Shown: piece by piece, positions 10,407 to 19,826 of the stretch | How the letters are laid out: each line of letters starts with the position of its first letter | Position numbering within the stretch: the first letter of the stretch is position 1 | Assembly: GCF_003932755.1 (NCBI RefSeq) | Contig: NZ_CP024202.1 | Location: 3,906,001-3,970,000 of the forward strand | Direction of reading: 5' to 3' | Length of the DNA stretch: 64,000 nt | Source: Methylomicrobium sp. wino1 | GTDB taxonomy: Bacteria; Pseudomonadota; Gammaproteobacteria; Methylococcales; Methylomonadaceae | Made by a program: the position numbers and the translations under genes | Notes under the pieces: generated by a model | What the model was told of the DNA's origin: nothing | The model's database searches: none | Seen by the model: only the letters and a program-made list of their open reading frames with translations

Positions 10407-10792
10407 TTCTTTTTCAACTCCAATGCTGCCGAATTGATGCAATAACGAAGGCCGGTCGGTTCGGGACCGTCCTCGAAAACATGCCCTAAATGTGCATGGC
10501 ATGATTTACATGTCACTTCGACACGACGCATGCCATGACTGCTATCCTCCGATTGAATTAAGCTTTCGGCGGAAAAGACACCCCAAAAACTGGGCCAGCC
10601 CGAGCCTGAATTGTATTTGGTATCGGAATCGAATAGCGGATTACCGCAGCAAACGCAATGATAAATGCCCTCCTCCTTACAATCGGTATATTTACCGGTG
10701 AACGGCGTCTCGGTTCCTTTATTCCAACAGATGTTGTACTGTTCCGGGGTCAGTTTTTCTCGTAATTCTCGTTCTTGTTTCGGCTCCGTCAT
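10403..10792 (-). CDS. msrB: Peptide-methionine (R)-S-oxide reductase
   Basis: 129 residues, standard length. Two CxxC zinc motifs (CVCCGNP and [12 protein letters not shown]), the GSGWPSF motif and the catalytic [11 protein letters not shown] segment with the nucleophilic cysteine are all visible. It reduces the R epimer of methionine sulfoxide in proteins. AAAGGTG precedes the ATG. It overlaps apeB by 4 bp downstream and a possible 42-codon gene by 4 bp upstream. No fused MsrA domain. Confidence 0.96.
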   Translation of the reverse strand: MTEPKQERELREKLTPEQYNICWNKGTETPFTGKYTDCKEEGIYHCVCCGNPLFDSDTKYNSGSGWPSFWGVFSAESLIQSEDSSHGMRRVEVTCKSCHAHLGHVFEDGPEPTGLRYCINSAALELKKK

Positions 10793-10917
10793 AGCACACC
10801 TTTAATGCGATTAAATTGTTCATGATAAGCCTTAAGTACCGGTTCGGCAAAACAGACCAAGTAAACCGTTTCCAAGTCGACACAATTTCGCAAATTTTCG
10901 GCTATCGTCGCCGTCAT
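10789..10917 (-). CDS. Possible 42-residue leader gene upstream of msrB
   Basis: A short open frame starting ATG ACG GCG and ending in a TGA that overlaps the msrB ATG (ATGA), the same junction type as msrB-apeB. The peptide begins [20 protein letters not shown] and contains a helical, mixed-charge C-terminus. Overlap and ordinary codon choice favour a real operon member, but there is no strong ribosome-binding site and no recognised family. It could be chance. Confidence 0.4.
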   Translation of the reverse strand: MTATIAENLRNCVDLETVYLVCFAEPVLKAYHEQFNRIKGVL

Positions 10918-11019
10918 ATCGGTCTTTGAAATTGTAAACGCTAACGCATTGCCCGCGCCGATTCACTTGGCCTTATGATACAATTTCGCCATCGTAACTT
11001 TATAGATAAATCACAGACT

Positions 11020-11268
11020 ATGACTGAAATGTTACTCAGGGGCGGCGAGTTAATGGCAATAGGCATGGGAATTGTATTTTTGTTCCTTGCGATGTTGATT
11101 TTTGCAGTCAATTCGATGTCGATACTCATCGCGCGTTTTATCGATGGACCAATTACCATCTCAGCAAATGTCAAATCCATACCCTCCGCCTCTAATGAAA
11201 CTTCCGATCCGGACGTCATCGCCGCAATCACGTCTGCTGTTCATCAATATCGGAACCGGCACCCGTAA
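11020..11268 (+). CDS. oadG: OadG family protein (sodium-pump decarboxylase gamma subunit), orphan
   Basis: 82 residues. One N-terminal transmembrane helix after LLRGGELMAIGMG, then a polar tail with DPDVIAAITSAVHQYR, the usual OadG layout. In sodium-pumping oxaloacetate or methylmalonyl-CoA decarboxylases the gamma subunit anchors alpha to beta. Here no oadA or oadB follows; the next gene is an unrelated O-antigen ligase on the other strand. The ATG at 11020 is preferred over the one at 10975, which lies in the promoter region. A TATGAT hexamer at 10974-10979 could be the -10 box, with TTGCCC at 10949 (19-bp spacer). Confidence 0.72.
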   Translation: MTEMLLRGGELMAIGMGIVFLFLAMLIFAVNSMSILIARFIDGPITISANVKSIPSASNETSDPDVIAAITSAVHQYRNRHP

Positions 11269-11480
11269 TCGAGTTAAAACCGGACACGCCAAGGTTGTCG
11301 TTCGGGGGAGTTGGCGCGACGATTCAATTTACCGGCAACCGGCCACTCTTTGCAAACGGCATTATAGATTCATCGACATCAAATTTTTGCGGCGCTAGAA
11401 GGAGTACACCAAAGTTTGTCAGATTTTGCTCAGAACAAGCAAGTCTTCAAAAGCTATTTTCGATATAGTTACCAAGTTAT

Positions 11481-12818
11481 TTATGTAACTATATGATTTT
11501 TTTTCGTGTATTTAGTTTTTTTTCGTGGACTAATTGCCGAATCTAGGTTTACTGTTGAAACAGATTGGGTAAAACTGAAAGCGAACGCAAGCGCATACCA
11601 AAACATAATCGCGTTCCAATTCGTGAACAGACTCATCGACGACATAAAAGGCCACAAAAAAGGAACCAAAGACAACAAAGCGCCCAACGCAAACGGATAG
11701 GTATCTGCGGTTGTATTGCGGAGCGCTTTGATCATTCTAACTATCATCGAAGCCATCAGAACGATGAATAACAAGAGACCCGGAAGTCCGCTTTCAGCCG
11801 CCCATTCCAGATATGGATTATGCGGATGCAAGCCGCAATTCGCCGGATCGTTTTTAAACCAGCGATAGCCCTCCTGCCGGCAGACTTGTCGATAGTTTTT
11901 CAGTCCGACACCGGTCAAAGGGTGGTCCTCGATCATCAATGCCGCGTTCGAAAAGATCATGCCATAGTGAGAATCCGAAAAACTGGCCAGTTGCAAGATT
12001 GTATCATCGACCATCCGCGATTTTATCGATGGCGATAGCGACAATACTGCACTGCCGAGCACGATCCCGAGCGCTATCGGGACAAATAGTCCCCGGCGCA
12101 AATTTTTTAACGAGGCAAAAAAAATGACGACGGACAATGCAAGGCTCAAAAATGCGATGCGTTCTCCGGTAATCAATACGCTGACTAAAAGCACGATGGC
12201 CAGTAAATAGATTAAGCCGATTCGTATCGATCGTTTGTCGATCATAGCTATGATCGCGGCCGTCGCAATTCCCAATATAGGCATAATTACTTTGGCTAAG
12301 AAAGTCCCGGCGACCCAGTCTTTGAATGGTCCGCTCAGTCGCCCCGATTCCGAACTGGAGATTCCATTCAAGGTATCTCCAAATATAAACTGTTTCCAAA
12401 GAGCAATGATCGTTATGAAAATACAGGCAGCGATGAATAGTGCGGCAGTTCTGCGATATTTTTGATCACTCAGAATCCATTCTTTTAATGCGGCGATAAA
12501 CACGACGAAGCGAATCCATAAAAATGCGCGCTTGATCGATTCATTGAAATCGATAACTGCAAAGAAACTTATGAAGATCAGCCAAACCCAAAGCAACATC
12601 GCCAATATTAGCCAGGATTCGCGCGTCCATGTCCAGTACCCTGTAATGGTTGAACGAACCAAAAAGGCAATGCCTATCAAGGTTAACATCGCATCTGCAT
12701 ATCCTTGCCCGAACAACATCGCAGTTGGAATCAGGGAGGTCATTGCCAAAAAGATGCGGTCGATCCATGTTTGGGGCCAATACCAACAAGCATCGAAAAA
12801 GGTTTTTGATGAGATCAT
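11481..12818 (-). CDS. O-antigen ligase / polymerase family membrane protein
   Basis: 445 residues with about 11-12 hydrophobic segments and the large periplasmic loop typical of WaaL/Wzy_C proteins; the diagnostic HPHNPYLEWAAESGLPGL motif lies in the C-terminal third and GVGLKNYRQ before it. These enzymes transfer or polymerise undecaprenyl-linked glycans on the periplasmic face. The ATG lies one base after the stop codon of the upstream glycosyltransferase, so the two are co-transcribed. Whether it acts as ligase (WaaL) or polymerase (Wzy) cannot be decided from the sequence; the ilvE-LPS context favours ligase. Confidence 0.85.
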   Translation of the reverse strand: MISSKTFFDACWYWPQTWIDRIFLAMTSLIPTAMLFGQGYADAMLTLIGIAFLVRSTITGYWTWTRESWLILAMLLWVWLIFISFFAVIDFNESIKRAFLWIRFVVFIAALKEWILSDQKYRRTAALFIAACIFITIIALWKQFIFGDTLNGISSSESGRLSGPFKDWVAGTFLAKVIMPILGIATAAIIAMIDKRSIRIGLIYLLAIVLLVSVLITGERIAFLSLALSVVIFFASLKNLRRGLFVPIALGIVLGSAVLSLSPSIKSRMVDDTILQLASFSDSHYGMIFSNAALMIEDHPLTGVGLKNYRQVCRQEGYRWFKNDPANCGLHPHNPYLEWAAESGLPGLLLFIVLMASMIVRMIKALRNTTADTYPFALGALLSLVPFLWPFMSSMSLFTNWNAIMFWYALAFAFSFTQSVSTVNLDSAISPRKKTKYTKKNHIVT

Positions 12819-12819
12819 G

Positions 12820-13947
12820 TTAAGGGTCCTTTGGCATTAATAACGCCTGGCGGTGCTCATCCAAAATCGCAGCCACCTGCTTTTGTTCAAATTGAAAGAA
12901 AGCATCCCAGCATTTTTGCTGCATCGTTTCTCTCATACCGTTATCGGAAAGCAGTTTATTCAAGGCATATGCCAGCGAATCCTTGTTAACTGTTTGCAAA
13001 AGCATACCGCAACCATTATTGATTTCGGCCAAGCCGCCGTTTGCAGAGGAAACTAACGCCGAACCGGACGCCAGGGCTTCAATCGCGGTGCGTCCGAGGG
13101 GTTCGTTCCATTTCGAAGGAACCGCGACGATTGCAGCTCGTTGAAAAAACTGCAGTACATCGACATAGGGGCGATGCCCTAGAAACTCCGCTTGAGGTCC
13201 GAGCGGTCTCAGGTATTCTTGGACTCGCGCTTCAAACTCGGATAATCGGCCTGTCTGTCCATGCCGTTGCGCACCTATCATTACCGCTTTCCAGTCCGGA
13301 AAATCGGGAAGCACTAGAGAGCAGGCTTCAGCAAACTCGAGCGCCCCTTTTTCTTCGACGATGCGTCCTGCGTACAGAATGAGATTTTCCTTCTCCGGAC
13401 GGGAGTCGAATTGACGACCGATGCCATTATAGAGCACATGAAGTTTGCTTCGGGCAGTATTTTTGTCCACACAGGTATTCTCTAGGAAACGCTGGCGAAT
13501 GTAATCGCTGACGCAATAAACGGCAGCTGCCCGATCCAACAATTTTTTTCGGGCCTGTGGCGAACGCGTCGGTTTCATCAAGGCTGCATCGTTATGCAAA
13601 AACAGCGAAATCGGAGTCTTCGGCAGTTTTCTTTTCAGATAAAAGAACACTTGCGGACGGTTATGGATTTCGATCAGATCCGGAGGATTGTGTTTGACCG
13701 AATGATAAAAAGCCGATGCCAGCCCAATGTTGCGGCCGTTGATCGCTTTGAATCTGGGCTTCAAACCTCGATATTGAAGCTGCGGGGGCGATGAAGTAAG
13801 TTCTTTGCCGTAAAAAGTCAAACTCGAACAGTAGCGGCTGATACTACTCAGATCGAAACAGAAGAGCGAAATGGCTCCGGCCTTGTCGTTCGAAAAGTTT
13901 TCGGCAAACGGCAATAAAACCGCGATTCGATATTTTTGATCGCCCAT
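12820..13947 (-). CDS. GT4 family glycosyltransferase
   Basis: About 375 residues from the ATG at 13947, which has CAGG a few bases upstream; an in-frame ATG at 14073 would add 42 residues without homology-like character. GT-B fold signs: LYAGRIVEEKGALEFAEA begins the C-terminal nucleotide-sugar domain and VPSKWNEPLGRTAIEALASG carries the EX7E-type motif. It likely adds a sugar to lipopolysaccharide core or O-chain, as it is immediately followed by the O-antigen ligase. Donor sugar unknown. Confidence 0.86.
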   Translation of the reverse strand: MGDQKYRIAVLLPFAENFSNDKAGAISLFCFDLSSISRYCSSLTFYGKELTSSPPQLQYRGLKPRFKAINGRNIGLASAFYHSVKHNPPDLIEIHNRPQVFFYLKRKLPKTPISLFLHNDAALMKPTRSPQARKKLLDRAAAVYCVSDYIRQRFLENTCVDKNTARSKLHVLYNGIGRQFDSRPEKENLILYAGRIVEEKGALEFAEACSLVLPDFPDWKAVMIGAQRHGQTGRLSEFEARVQEYLRPLGPQAEFLGHRPYVDVLQFFQRAAIVAVPSKWNEPLGRTAIEALASGSALVSSANGGLAEINNGCGMLLQTVNKDSLAYALNKLLSDNGMRETMQQKCWDAFFQFEQKQVAAILDEHRQALLMPKDP

Positions 13948-14273
13948 GAACCTGCAAAACGGTTGATTAGATATAAGATCGTACGCGCTGAAGCACCCAG
14001 ACTTTTGATTAATCGAGCCGGCTTCGTGACTTTTCACTTCTAACAATCGGCTCTTCAGTGAAGACGCGGACATGTCCGGCGTTAAGCTCTATCAACAATG
14101 ATTAATCAAACGTGCAGTATTCTGCCATAAATAATTCAACTTGGCTTGCAGAGAATCAGTATTGAAACTTGGGGTTCAAGTCAAAAGTGCAATTGTAGAA
14201 ATTTTGGGGATAATGCATCATGCAATTGACAGAAACGTCAAACTTCGTTAAGAAAAAATATTGAATTACCGCT
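13948..14273. other. Spacer between two glycosyltransferase genes
   Basis: Apart from the possible N-terminal extension of the downstream glycosyltransferase (to 14073), the 200 bases 14074-14273 hold no gene and no recognised repeat. They are AT-rich and may hold a minus-strand promoter; I could not identify convincing hexamers. Confidence 0.4.
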
Positions 14274-15302
14274 TTACCTGACGGAATTTAGCAAAGTTCC
14301 GTAAATCTTTAGCGTATTACCGACCATCGCATCCACCGTAAACTCGTCCTTACCGATCTTCCAGACCGGCCCCATCAATTTACACCAACGTCCTTCGTTG
14401 AAAATCAATTCGTCTAATTTTTGACGAATCGCTTCAACATTGACATCCATGATCAGTGCCTTATCCAATACTTCGTTGGCAACCGGCACATCAGTCGACA
14501 AAACGGGTTTTCCGAGTAAAACCGCCTCCGCGAAGACATAAGAAAAACCTTCATTTCTCGATGAAATAATCACACCGTCGACACCGGACAGAATTTTCGG
14601 AACATCGTTTCGAAAACCCAACAGCTTAATACGATCCTGCAACTCAAGTCGTTCAATCTGTGACTCAAGCTCCTGTTTAATAGGTCCTTCACCTACGACC
14701 AATAGATTAGCGTCAACCTGTTTCATTGCCTCGATCAGTAAATCGAAGCCCTTCGCCGGCACTAGCCTTCCGACTCCGCATAACAGCAGTTTGTTCGGCT
14801 GTAAACAAAATTCTTCAATCAACTGACGCTTTGTTAATCCTTCCTCATCGAGTTTCAATCGAATCCCGTTATAGACAACCGTCATCGGAATCTCTTTTCG
14901 GATCAAACTTCCGGCCGCTTTACTTACCGCAATGACATGGTCAATGTTCTTGAACGGTCTCCCTTTGTTTTTATTCGTGTTATGAATAGTACCGAGGGTC
15001 TTGGCTGATATTGCTGGACTCAGTTTCGATAACAGTGAGACCGCCTTATTGGCTTGCGCATGTACAATATCATAATCGCCTTTCCTGATTACATTCAGTA
15101 AACCCCAAAGCATCAGCGGATTATGCCGGCTTCGACTGAAATCGAATGGAATGAAATGGACTCTTTTGGAAATAAATTTACCCAAATCGGGAGGGGCCAC
15201 TAACGTAACGTCCTCGATTTTCGACAATTCGTTAGATAACTCAATGACGTGCTTTTCAAGCCCCCCGAATCCGGAACTTGCAACAATTTGACAGATTTTC
15301 AT
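14274..15302 (-). CDS. GT4 family glycosyltransferase
   Basis: 342 residues. It starts MKICQIVASSGFGGLEKHV, a typical GT-B first strand with the GG loop, has ADKA-like HAQANKAVSLLSKL, the VVYNGI strand that precedes the linker, LLLCGVGRLVPAKGFDLLIEA opening the second domain and RNEGFSYVFAEAVLLGKPV as the EX7E region. It lies in the ilvE-LPS group on the same strand as ilvE but separated by about 500 bp of repeats. Probable lipopolysaccharide glycosyltransferase, cytoplasmic face of the inner membrane. Confidence 0.88.
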   Translation of the reverse strand: MKICQIVASSGFGGLEKHVIELSNELSKIEDVTLVAPPDLGKFISKRVHFIPFDFSRSRHNPLMLWGLLNVIRKGDYDIVHAQANKAVSLLSKLSPAISAKTLGTIHNTNKNKGRPFKNIDHVIAVSKAAGSLIRKEIPMTVVYNGIRLKLDEEGLTKRQLIEEFCLQPNKLLLCGVGRLVPAKGFDLLIEAMKQVDANLLVVGEGPIKQELESQIERLELQDRIKLLGFRNDVPKILSGVDGVIISSRNEGFSYVFAEAVLLGKPVLSTDVPVANEVLDKALIMDVNVEAIRQKLDELIFNEGRWCKLMGPVWKIGKDEFTVDAMVGNTLKIYGTLLNSVR

Positions 15303-15809
15303 AAGATTTCAGATCCGAGGTTTACTGATAAGGCCGAAAATTCGGTTAACGGCTTATCCATATTGCTTCATGTTTTCTAATTACTCTTTTTTGATCAAAA
15401 AACCGCCTAAGTCTCAGGAGATGCGGGGAGTGTTTGGCGAGGATATCGGCAGCAGGAATCGCTGACGTCAAGTCCCCATGGAAGGGTCATGGCGGTCCTC
15501 GACAGACACACCCCGCACCTTCCAAACTTGAACGATTTTTCAGTATGAAAAAAGTAAGTCGGCAAATCGTATGCGTCTGTGCATGTTTGCTTCTAACGAT
15601 AAAAATCTTCTCATGTCGAGTCGTCGAAGATCATAATTTCTATTTTTTCCTGATTCCCACGGTCCTCCGTGGGAATCCATAACTTGACTGCCTAGGCAAG
15701 ATCGGTACGCATTCCCCTGGAGAGCGGTAGAACACTCCCGGTACTGATACGTACCGACATGCGCTCTGCGTGGAAACGATAGCAAATCGGAAACTTAAGC
15801 AGCCATATC
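15303..15809. repeat. Repeat-filled spacer (two element families)
   Basis: No gene. 15380-15410 (TTTTTTGATCAAAAAACCG) is an end of the same family as the element at 19680-19802, followed by an element body through about 15560 (GTCATGGCGGTCCTCGA is shared in altered form with 19745-19760). 15652-15780 is a hairpin of the GTTCCCAC family (TTCCCACGG / CCGTGGGAA); its inverted relative lies at 32178-32272. Confidence 0.65.
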
Positions 15810-16730
15810 CTAAACGTAACTCAACCACTCCTGATGATCGGCGCGTCTGCCATGCACATAATCGAAATACAGCGTTTGCAGTTTTTCGGTTATAGGTCCT
15901 CTAGCACCGTTACCGATGGACCGGCCGTCCAATTCGCGAATCGGCGTCACTTCGGCGGCTGAACCCGTGAAGAAGGCTTCGTCGGCGACATAGATTTCAT
16001 CGCGCGTGATACGCTTCTCCGACACTTCCAAGCCCTGCTCTCTCGCAATCGTTATTACCGTATCGCGGGTGATGCCTTCGAGTGCCGACGTCGTTTCCGG
16101 AGTATAAATTTTACCGTTCCGAACGATAAACAAATTTTCACCGCTACCTTCCGCCGCAAAACCTTCATGATCGAGCAATAAAGCTTCGTCATAACCGGTC
16201 GCCAAAGCTTCCTGGAGAGCCAAGATCGAGTTGATATAATTGCCGTTAGCCTTGGCTTTACACATCGTGCTGTTGACATGATTGCGCGTATAAGAGGATG
16301 TCCTGACGCGAATGCCTCGCTCCATGTTTTCGGCGCCGAGATAAGCCCCCCATTGCCAGGCCGCGATCATGACATGCACTTGCAAGTTATCGGCTCGAAG
16401 TCCCATGCCTTCCGAACCGTAAAAACACATACTTCTAATATAGGCGGTTTCCAGATCATTCTTAGAAACGGCTTCGCAATGGGCCTGATTGAGCTCTTCC
16501 TTGCCATAAGGAATAGGCATATTGAGAATTTTCGCAGAACGAAACAATCGGTCGGTATGTTCGGCCAACCTAAAAATCGCCGTGCCTTGGTCGGTCTTAT
16601 AAGCCCTTAAACCTTCGAAAACGCCGGCACCGTAATGCAGGGTATGCGTCAACACATGGACTTTGGCCTCCCGCCATTCTACCCATTTGCCGTCCATCCA
16701 AATCAGCCCATCTCTATCGTCCATCGTCAT
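15810..16730 (-). CDS. ilvE: Branched-chain amino acid aminotransferase
   Basis: 306 residues, the usual length for class IV IlvE. WMDGKWVEW, HTLHYGAGVFEGLRAY, the KANGNY segment near the PLP lysine region, DEALLLDHEGFAAEGSGENLF and FFTGSAAEVTPI are all standard. It catalyses the last step of valine, leucine and isoleucine synthesis. GGAG lies 8 bases before ATG 16730. It follows glnE by 37 bp on the same strand, likely co-transcribed; glnE-ilvE followed by LPS genes is also seen in Pseudomonas. Confidence 0.97.
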   Translation of the reverse strand: MTMDDRDGLIWMDGKWVEWREAKVHVLTHTLHYGAGVFEGLRAYKTDQGTAIFRLAEHTDRLFRSAKILNMPIPYGKEELNQAHCEAVSKNDLETAYIRSMCFYGSEGMGLRADNLQVHVMIAAWQWGAYLGAENMERGIRVRTSSYTRNHVNSTMCKAKANGNYINSILALQEALATGYDEALLLDHEGFAAEGSGENLFIVRNGKIYTPETTSALEGITRDTVITIAREQGLEVSEKRITRDEIYVADEAFFTGSAAEVTPIRELDGRSIGNGARGPITEKLQTLYFDYVHGRRADHQEWLSYV

Positions 16731-16767
16731 TATCGTGTCTCCACTTCAACTTGAAAAATGCTTGTCA

Positions 16768-19638
16768 TTAATCCATCACCTGTTGCCAAATACGTTCTAC
16801 TTGAGCTCTCAATTGCGCAAAACTCTCTTCCGAAGCCACGGCTTTATCGTCTTGCAGTGCTTGTTTGTGACCGTAATCACGATAGCAGCAATAAGCCTGT
16901 TTGAGTTGCTCGGTAACCGGCTCCGATAAAGTCCCGATTTGCGCCAAGCCGTCCAACAAACGGATATTATCGGTATAGGTTACCAAGGACTCGTTGGCTG
17001 CCGCCTGATCTAAAACGCAGAATTGTACTATAAACTCAATATCCGCAATACCACCTTTGCTTTGTTTTAAGTCGAACTCGCCGGCTTTGGTCGTATCCAG
17101 ATTTTCACGCATTTTTTCGCGCATGTCGCGCACTTCTTTTTTCAAGACATAATGATCCCGGGGGATGCATAGAATTCGTTTGCGAATCGCTTCGAACTCG
17201 GTTTTTATCGTCGGGTCGCCGGCGATGAAGCGCCCTCTAACTAAGGCTTGATGTTCCCAAGTCCAAGCATTATCGCGCAGATAGTCCTCGTAAACGTCGA
17301 CATGATTCACCAACAAGCCGGCATTGCCGCTTGGCCGTAGACGCATGTCGACTTCATACAAAATACCGGACAACAGACGCGTATTGAGCATCTGCATGAC
17401 TTTTTGCCCGAGCCGCCCGTAAAAATGCGAACAACTGATCGGTTTAGCGCCGTCGGTCAGCGCATGCGTATCCTTGCTGTCGTATAAAAACACCATATCG
17501 AGGTCGGACCCATAGCCAAGCTCGATGCCGCCCAATTTACCGAAACCCAACACGCCGAAGCCGATCGAAACATGATCGGTATTCGGCGGAGCGCCGTGCT
17601 TGTCGGTCATGATCCGCCAACATAGCGCAACAGTGTGCTCGACAATGGTTTCGGCGATATAGGTCAAATAATCGCTGACCACCATGATAGGGATAATGCC
17701 CATGATATCGGCGGCCGCTACCCTAAGCAGATTGATATGCTTAAACTTGCGCAGCACCATCATCAATTGCTCGGTATCTTGAATGTTGATATCGGCCAGC
17801 ATCTCGGCAAGTTCGGCTTGCAAGGCTTGCTTTTTCAGAGGTTCGTACAACGAACGGGTATCGAGCAACTCGTCGAATAACACCGGATAGTGAGCCAAAT
17901 AATCGCAAATCCACGGGCTTGCCGCCGACAACTTGACCAATTGCGTCAGCGCTTCGGGATTTTCATAGAGCAACGATAAGTAAACATTACGTCCCGCTAC
18001 CGCTTCGAATAAACGCAAAATACGTTTCAAGGTTTCATCCAGATTTTCGACTTGCCGCACCGACTCCAGCAGTTGCGGCATCAAGCGGTCCAGCACGGCT
18101 GCTCCTTTGGCGGTGAGCCGTTTGACGGCCGGCGATTTTTTGAATTCACGTATTTGAAGCAACATTTCTTCGGCGCTGCTAAACCCTAAATCAACCAATT
18201 GCGAACAAAGCTCTTCGTCGTCCGTATGCGCCGCCCAAATCGATTCGGCCTCGAGATTTCTTTTATCTTGTTTGGACAGCGAAAACACCAGATCGAATTC
18301 GTCATGAACTTGCCGGCGAATATCATCCAACTTCGCCTTGAAACTCTGCCAGCCCGAAAAATCCATCGAATACGCCAGGATGAGTTGAGCCTGAGGATCT
18401 TGCGGTAAATCGTGAGTTTGCCGGTCTTGATACTGTTGAATATGATTTTCGGCTTCACGCAAAAATCGGTAATGACCGATCAATTGCTCGGCATCCTGCG
18501 GCGCCAATAACTCCATCTCGCCCAACCTTTGTAAAACCTCGACGATACGTCGATTTTGCAAAGACTTTTCCTGGCCGCCGCGGATTAGTTGAAAGGCTTG
18601 TCCGATAAATTCGATTTCGCGTATGCCGCCGGGACCGAGCTTAATATTGTCAAGCCTGTCTTTGCGTTGCAACTCTTGCGTGATTTTATACTTTAACGAA
18701 CGCAGTTCCTCGAATGCGCCGTAATCGAGATAACGGCGATACACGAATGCATGCAGCATCTTCATCAATTGCGGACCGGTGTATTCGTCCCCTGCAACCT
18801 GACGGGCTTTAATCATTGCATAGCGCTCCCATTCGCGCGCCTGGGTCAGATAATAATTTTCCATGCCGTCGAAGTTCATGATCACAGGACCACTATCGCC
18901 AAAAGGCCTAAGCCTGATATCGGTTCTGAACACGAAACCCTCGGCATTGGTTTCGTCCAGGATCTTGACCAGCTTGCGGCAAATTTTGCTGAAAAATTCG
19001 CCATATGTGGTTTGTTTTCTATCGCTCAAAACCCCGTCTTCGGCGAATGCAAATATCAAATCGATATCGGAAGAATAGTTCAGCTCATGGGCGCCGAGCT
19101 TACCCATGCCGAGCACCACCATTTGCTGGGCTTGGCCGTTTGTAAGCATTGGCATGCCGAATTTATCGCAGGCTTGCCGATATAAAAAATCCAAGACTTG
19201 GCGAATGCAGGCTTCGGCCAGCCATGTCAATTCATGCAAGGTTTCTTCGAGCGTCGCCCAACCGGCCAGATCACGCCAGGCAATACGAACCATTTCCCGA
19301 TTACGCAAGCGTCGCAGCGACACCATCAATTCGGCTTCGCTCTCATCCGTCAACTTCGATAGTTTTTCTGCACACTGCGTCTCGGTATAAGCCTTAAACA
19401 ACTCGTCCGACTCGATCAAATCAAACAACATTTTGGGACAGCGAATACAGCTATCGGCCACGAAAAGGCTCGATGTCCAAACCTTAACCCACGAAGCCAG
19501 TAATGGTTCGGGATAATCCGAACCAGTCGTTATCGATGCGGTTTGCTCGTCCCATTGCTGCAATTTTGCCTGCACGTTTTCAACAAGTTCTGCAGGCAAG
19601 GTTTGCAATTGCGATTGAAGCTGGTCGATTAAAGTCAT
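16768..19638 (-). CDS. glnE: Bifunctional glutamine synthetase adenylyltransferase/deadenylase
   Basis: 956 residues, matching the family length. Two nucleotidyltransferase domains are visible: GMGKLGAHELNYSSDIDL (deadenylase half, around residue 150) and GFGKLGGIELGYGSDLDMVF (adenylylase half, around residue 690), each followed by the DIRLRPFG / DMRLRPSG segment. It adjusts glutamine synthetase activity to the nitrogen signal relayed by PII. The ATG at 19638 lacks an obvious Shine-Dalgarno. ilvE follows closely. Confidence 0.97.
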   Translation of the reverse strand: MTLIDQLQSQLQTLPAELVENVQAKLQQWDEQTASITTGSDYPEPLLASWVKVWTSSLFVADSCIRCPKMLFDLIESDELFKAYTETQCAEKLSKLTDESEAELMVSLRRLRNREMVRIAWRDLAGWATLEETLHELTWLAEACIRQVLDFLYRQACDKFGMPMLTNGQAQQMVVLGMGKLGAHELNYSSDIDLIFAFAEDGVLSDRKQTTYGEFFSKICRKLVKILDETNAEGFVFRTDIRLRPFGDSGPVIMNFDGMENYYLTQAREWERYAMIKARQVAGDEYTGPQLMKMLHAFVYRRYLDYGAFEELRSLKYKITQELQRKDRLDNIKLGPGGIREIEFIGQAFQLIRGGQEKSLQNRRIVEVLQRLGEMELLAPQDAEQLIGHYRFLREAENHIQQYQDRQTHDLPQDPQAQLILAYSMDFSGWQSFKAKLDDIRRQVHDEFDLVFSLSKQDKRNLEAESIWAAHTDDEELCSQLVDLGFSSAEEMLLQIREFKKSPAVKRLTAKGAAVLDRLMPQLLESVRQVENLDETLKRILRLFEAVAGRNVYLSLLYENPEALTQLVKLSAASPWICDYLAHYPVLFDELLDTRSLYEPLKKQALQAELAEMLADINIQDTEQLMMVLRKFKHINLLRVAAADIMGIIPIMVVSDYLTYIAETIVEHTVALCWRIMTDKHGAPPNTDHVSIGFGVLGFGKLGGIELGYGSDLDMVFLYDSKDTHALTDGAKPISCSHFYGRLGQKVMQMLNTRLLSGILYEVDMRLRPSGNAGLLVNHVDVYEDYLRDNAWTWEHQALVRGRFIAGDPTIKTEFEAIRKRILCIPRDHYVLKKEVRDMREKMRENLDTTKAGEFDLKQSKGGIADIEFIVQFCVLDQAAANESLVTYTDNIRLLDGLAQIGTLSEPVTEQLKQAYCCYRDYGHKQALQDDKAVASEESFAQLRAQVERIWQQVMD

Positions 19639-19679
19639 AGATAGTCGAAGAATTGAATAAGGCGAATGTACAAGAGCTT

Positions 19680-19802
19680 TTTATCCTACTCCTTTTTGAT
19701 CGAAAAACCGTCTATAAACAAAAGGTGTGGAGTATGTCTATCGAGGACCGCCGTCATCACATACCTTTTATTCTTTGACGGTTTTTTAATCAAAAGGAGG
19801 TA
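19680..19802. repeat. MITE-like element with imperfect terminal inverted repeats
   Basis: About 120 bp with ends reading CTCCTTTTTGATCGAAAAACC and, inverted, CTCCTTTTGATTAAAAAACC, each continued by GTC(T/A)A. The interior has no open frame. Related ends occur at 15384-15410 and 26598-26628. It separates the ABC exporter from glnE. Confidence 0.7.
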
Positions 19803-19826
19803 ACTTCAAATTTACGCGAACACAAC

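Noticed and set aside
10403-10502. Longer apeB starting at 10502
   Set aside because: The extra 32 codons overlap msrB, and the ATGA junction at 10406 gives the normal M18 N-terminus.
11269-11480. Possible remnant of oadA after oadG
   Set aside because: No frame shows decarboxylase motifs; the stretch looks like ordinary spacer.
15303-15809. Possible CRISPR-like array because of repeated GTTCCCAC hairpins
   Set aside because: Units are not regularly spaced, differ in sequence and are palindromic REP/MITE-type elements; no cas gene is nearby.
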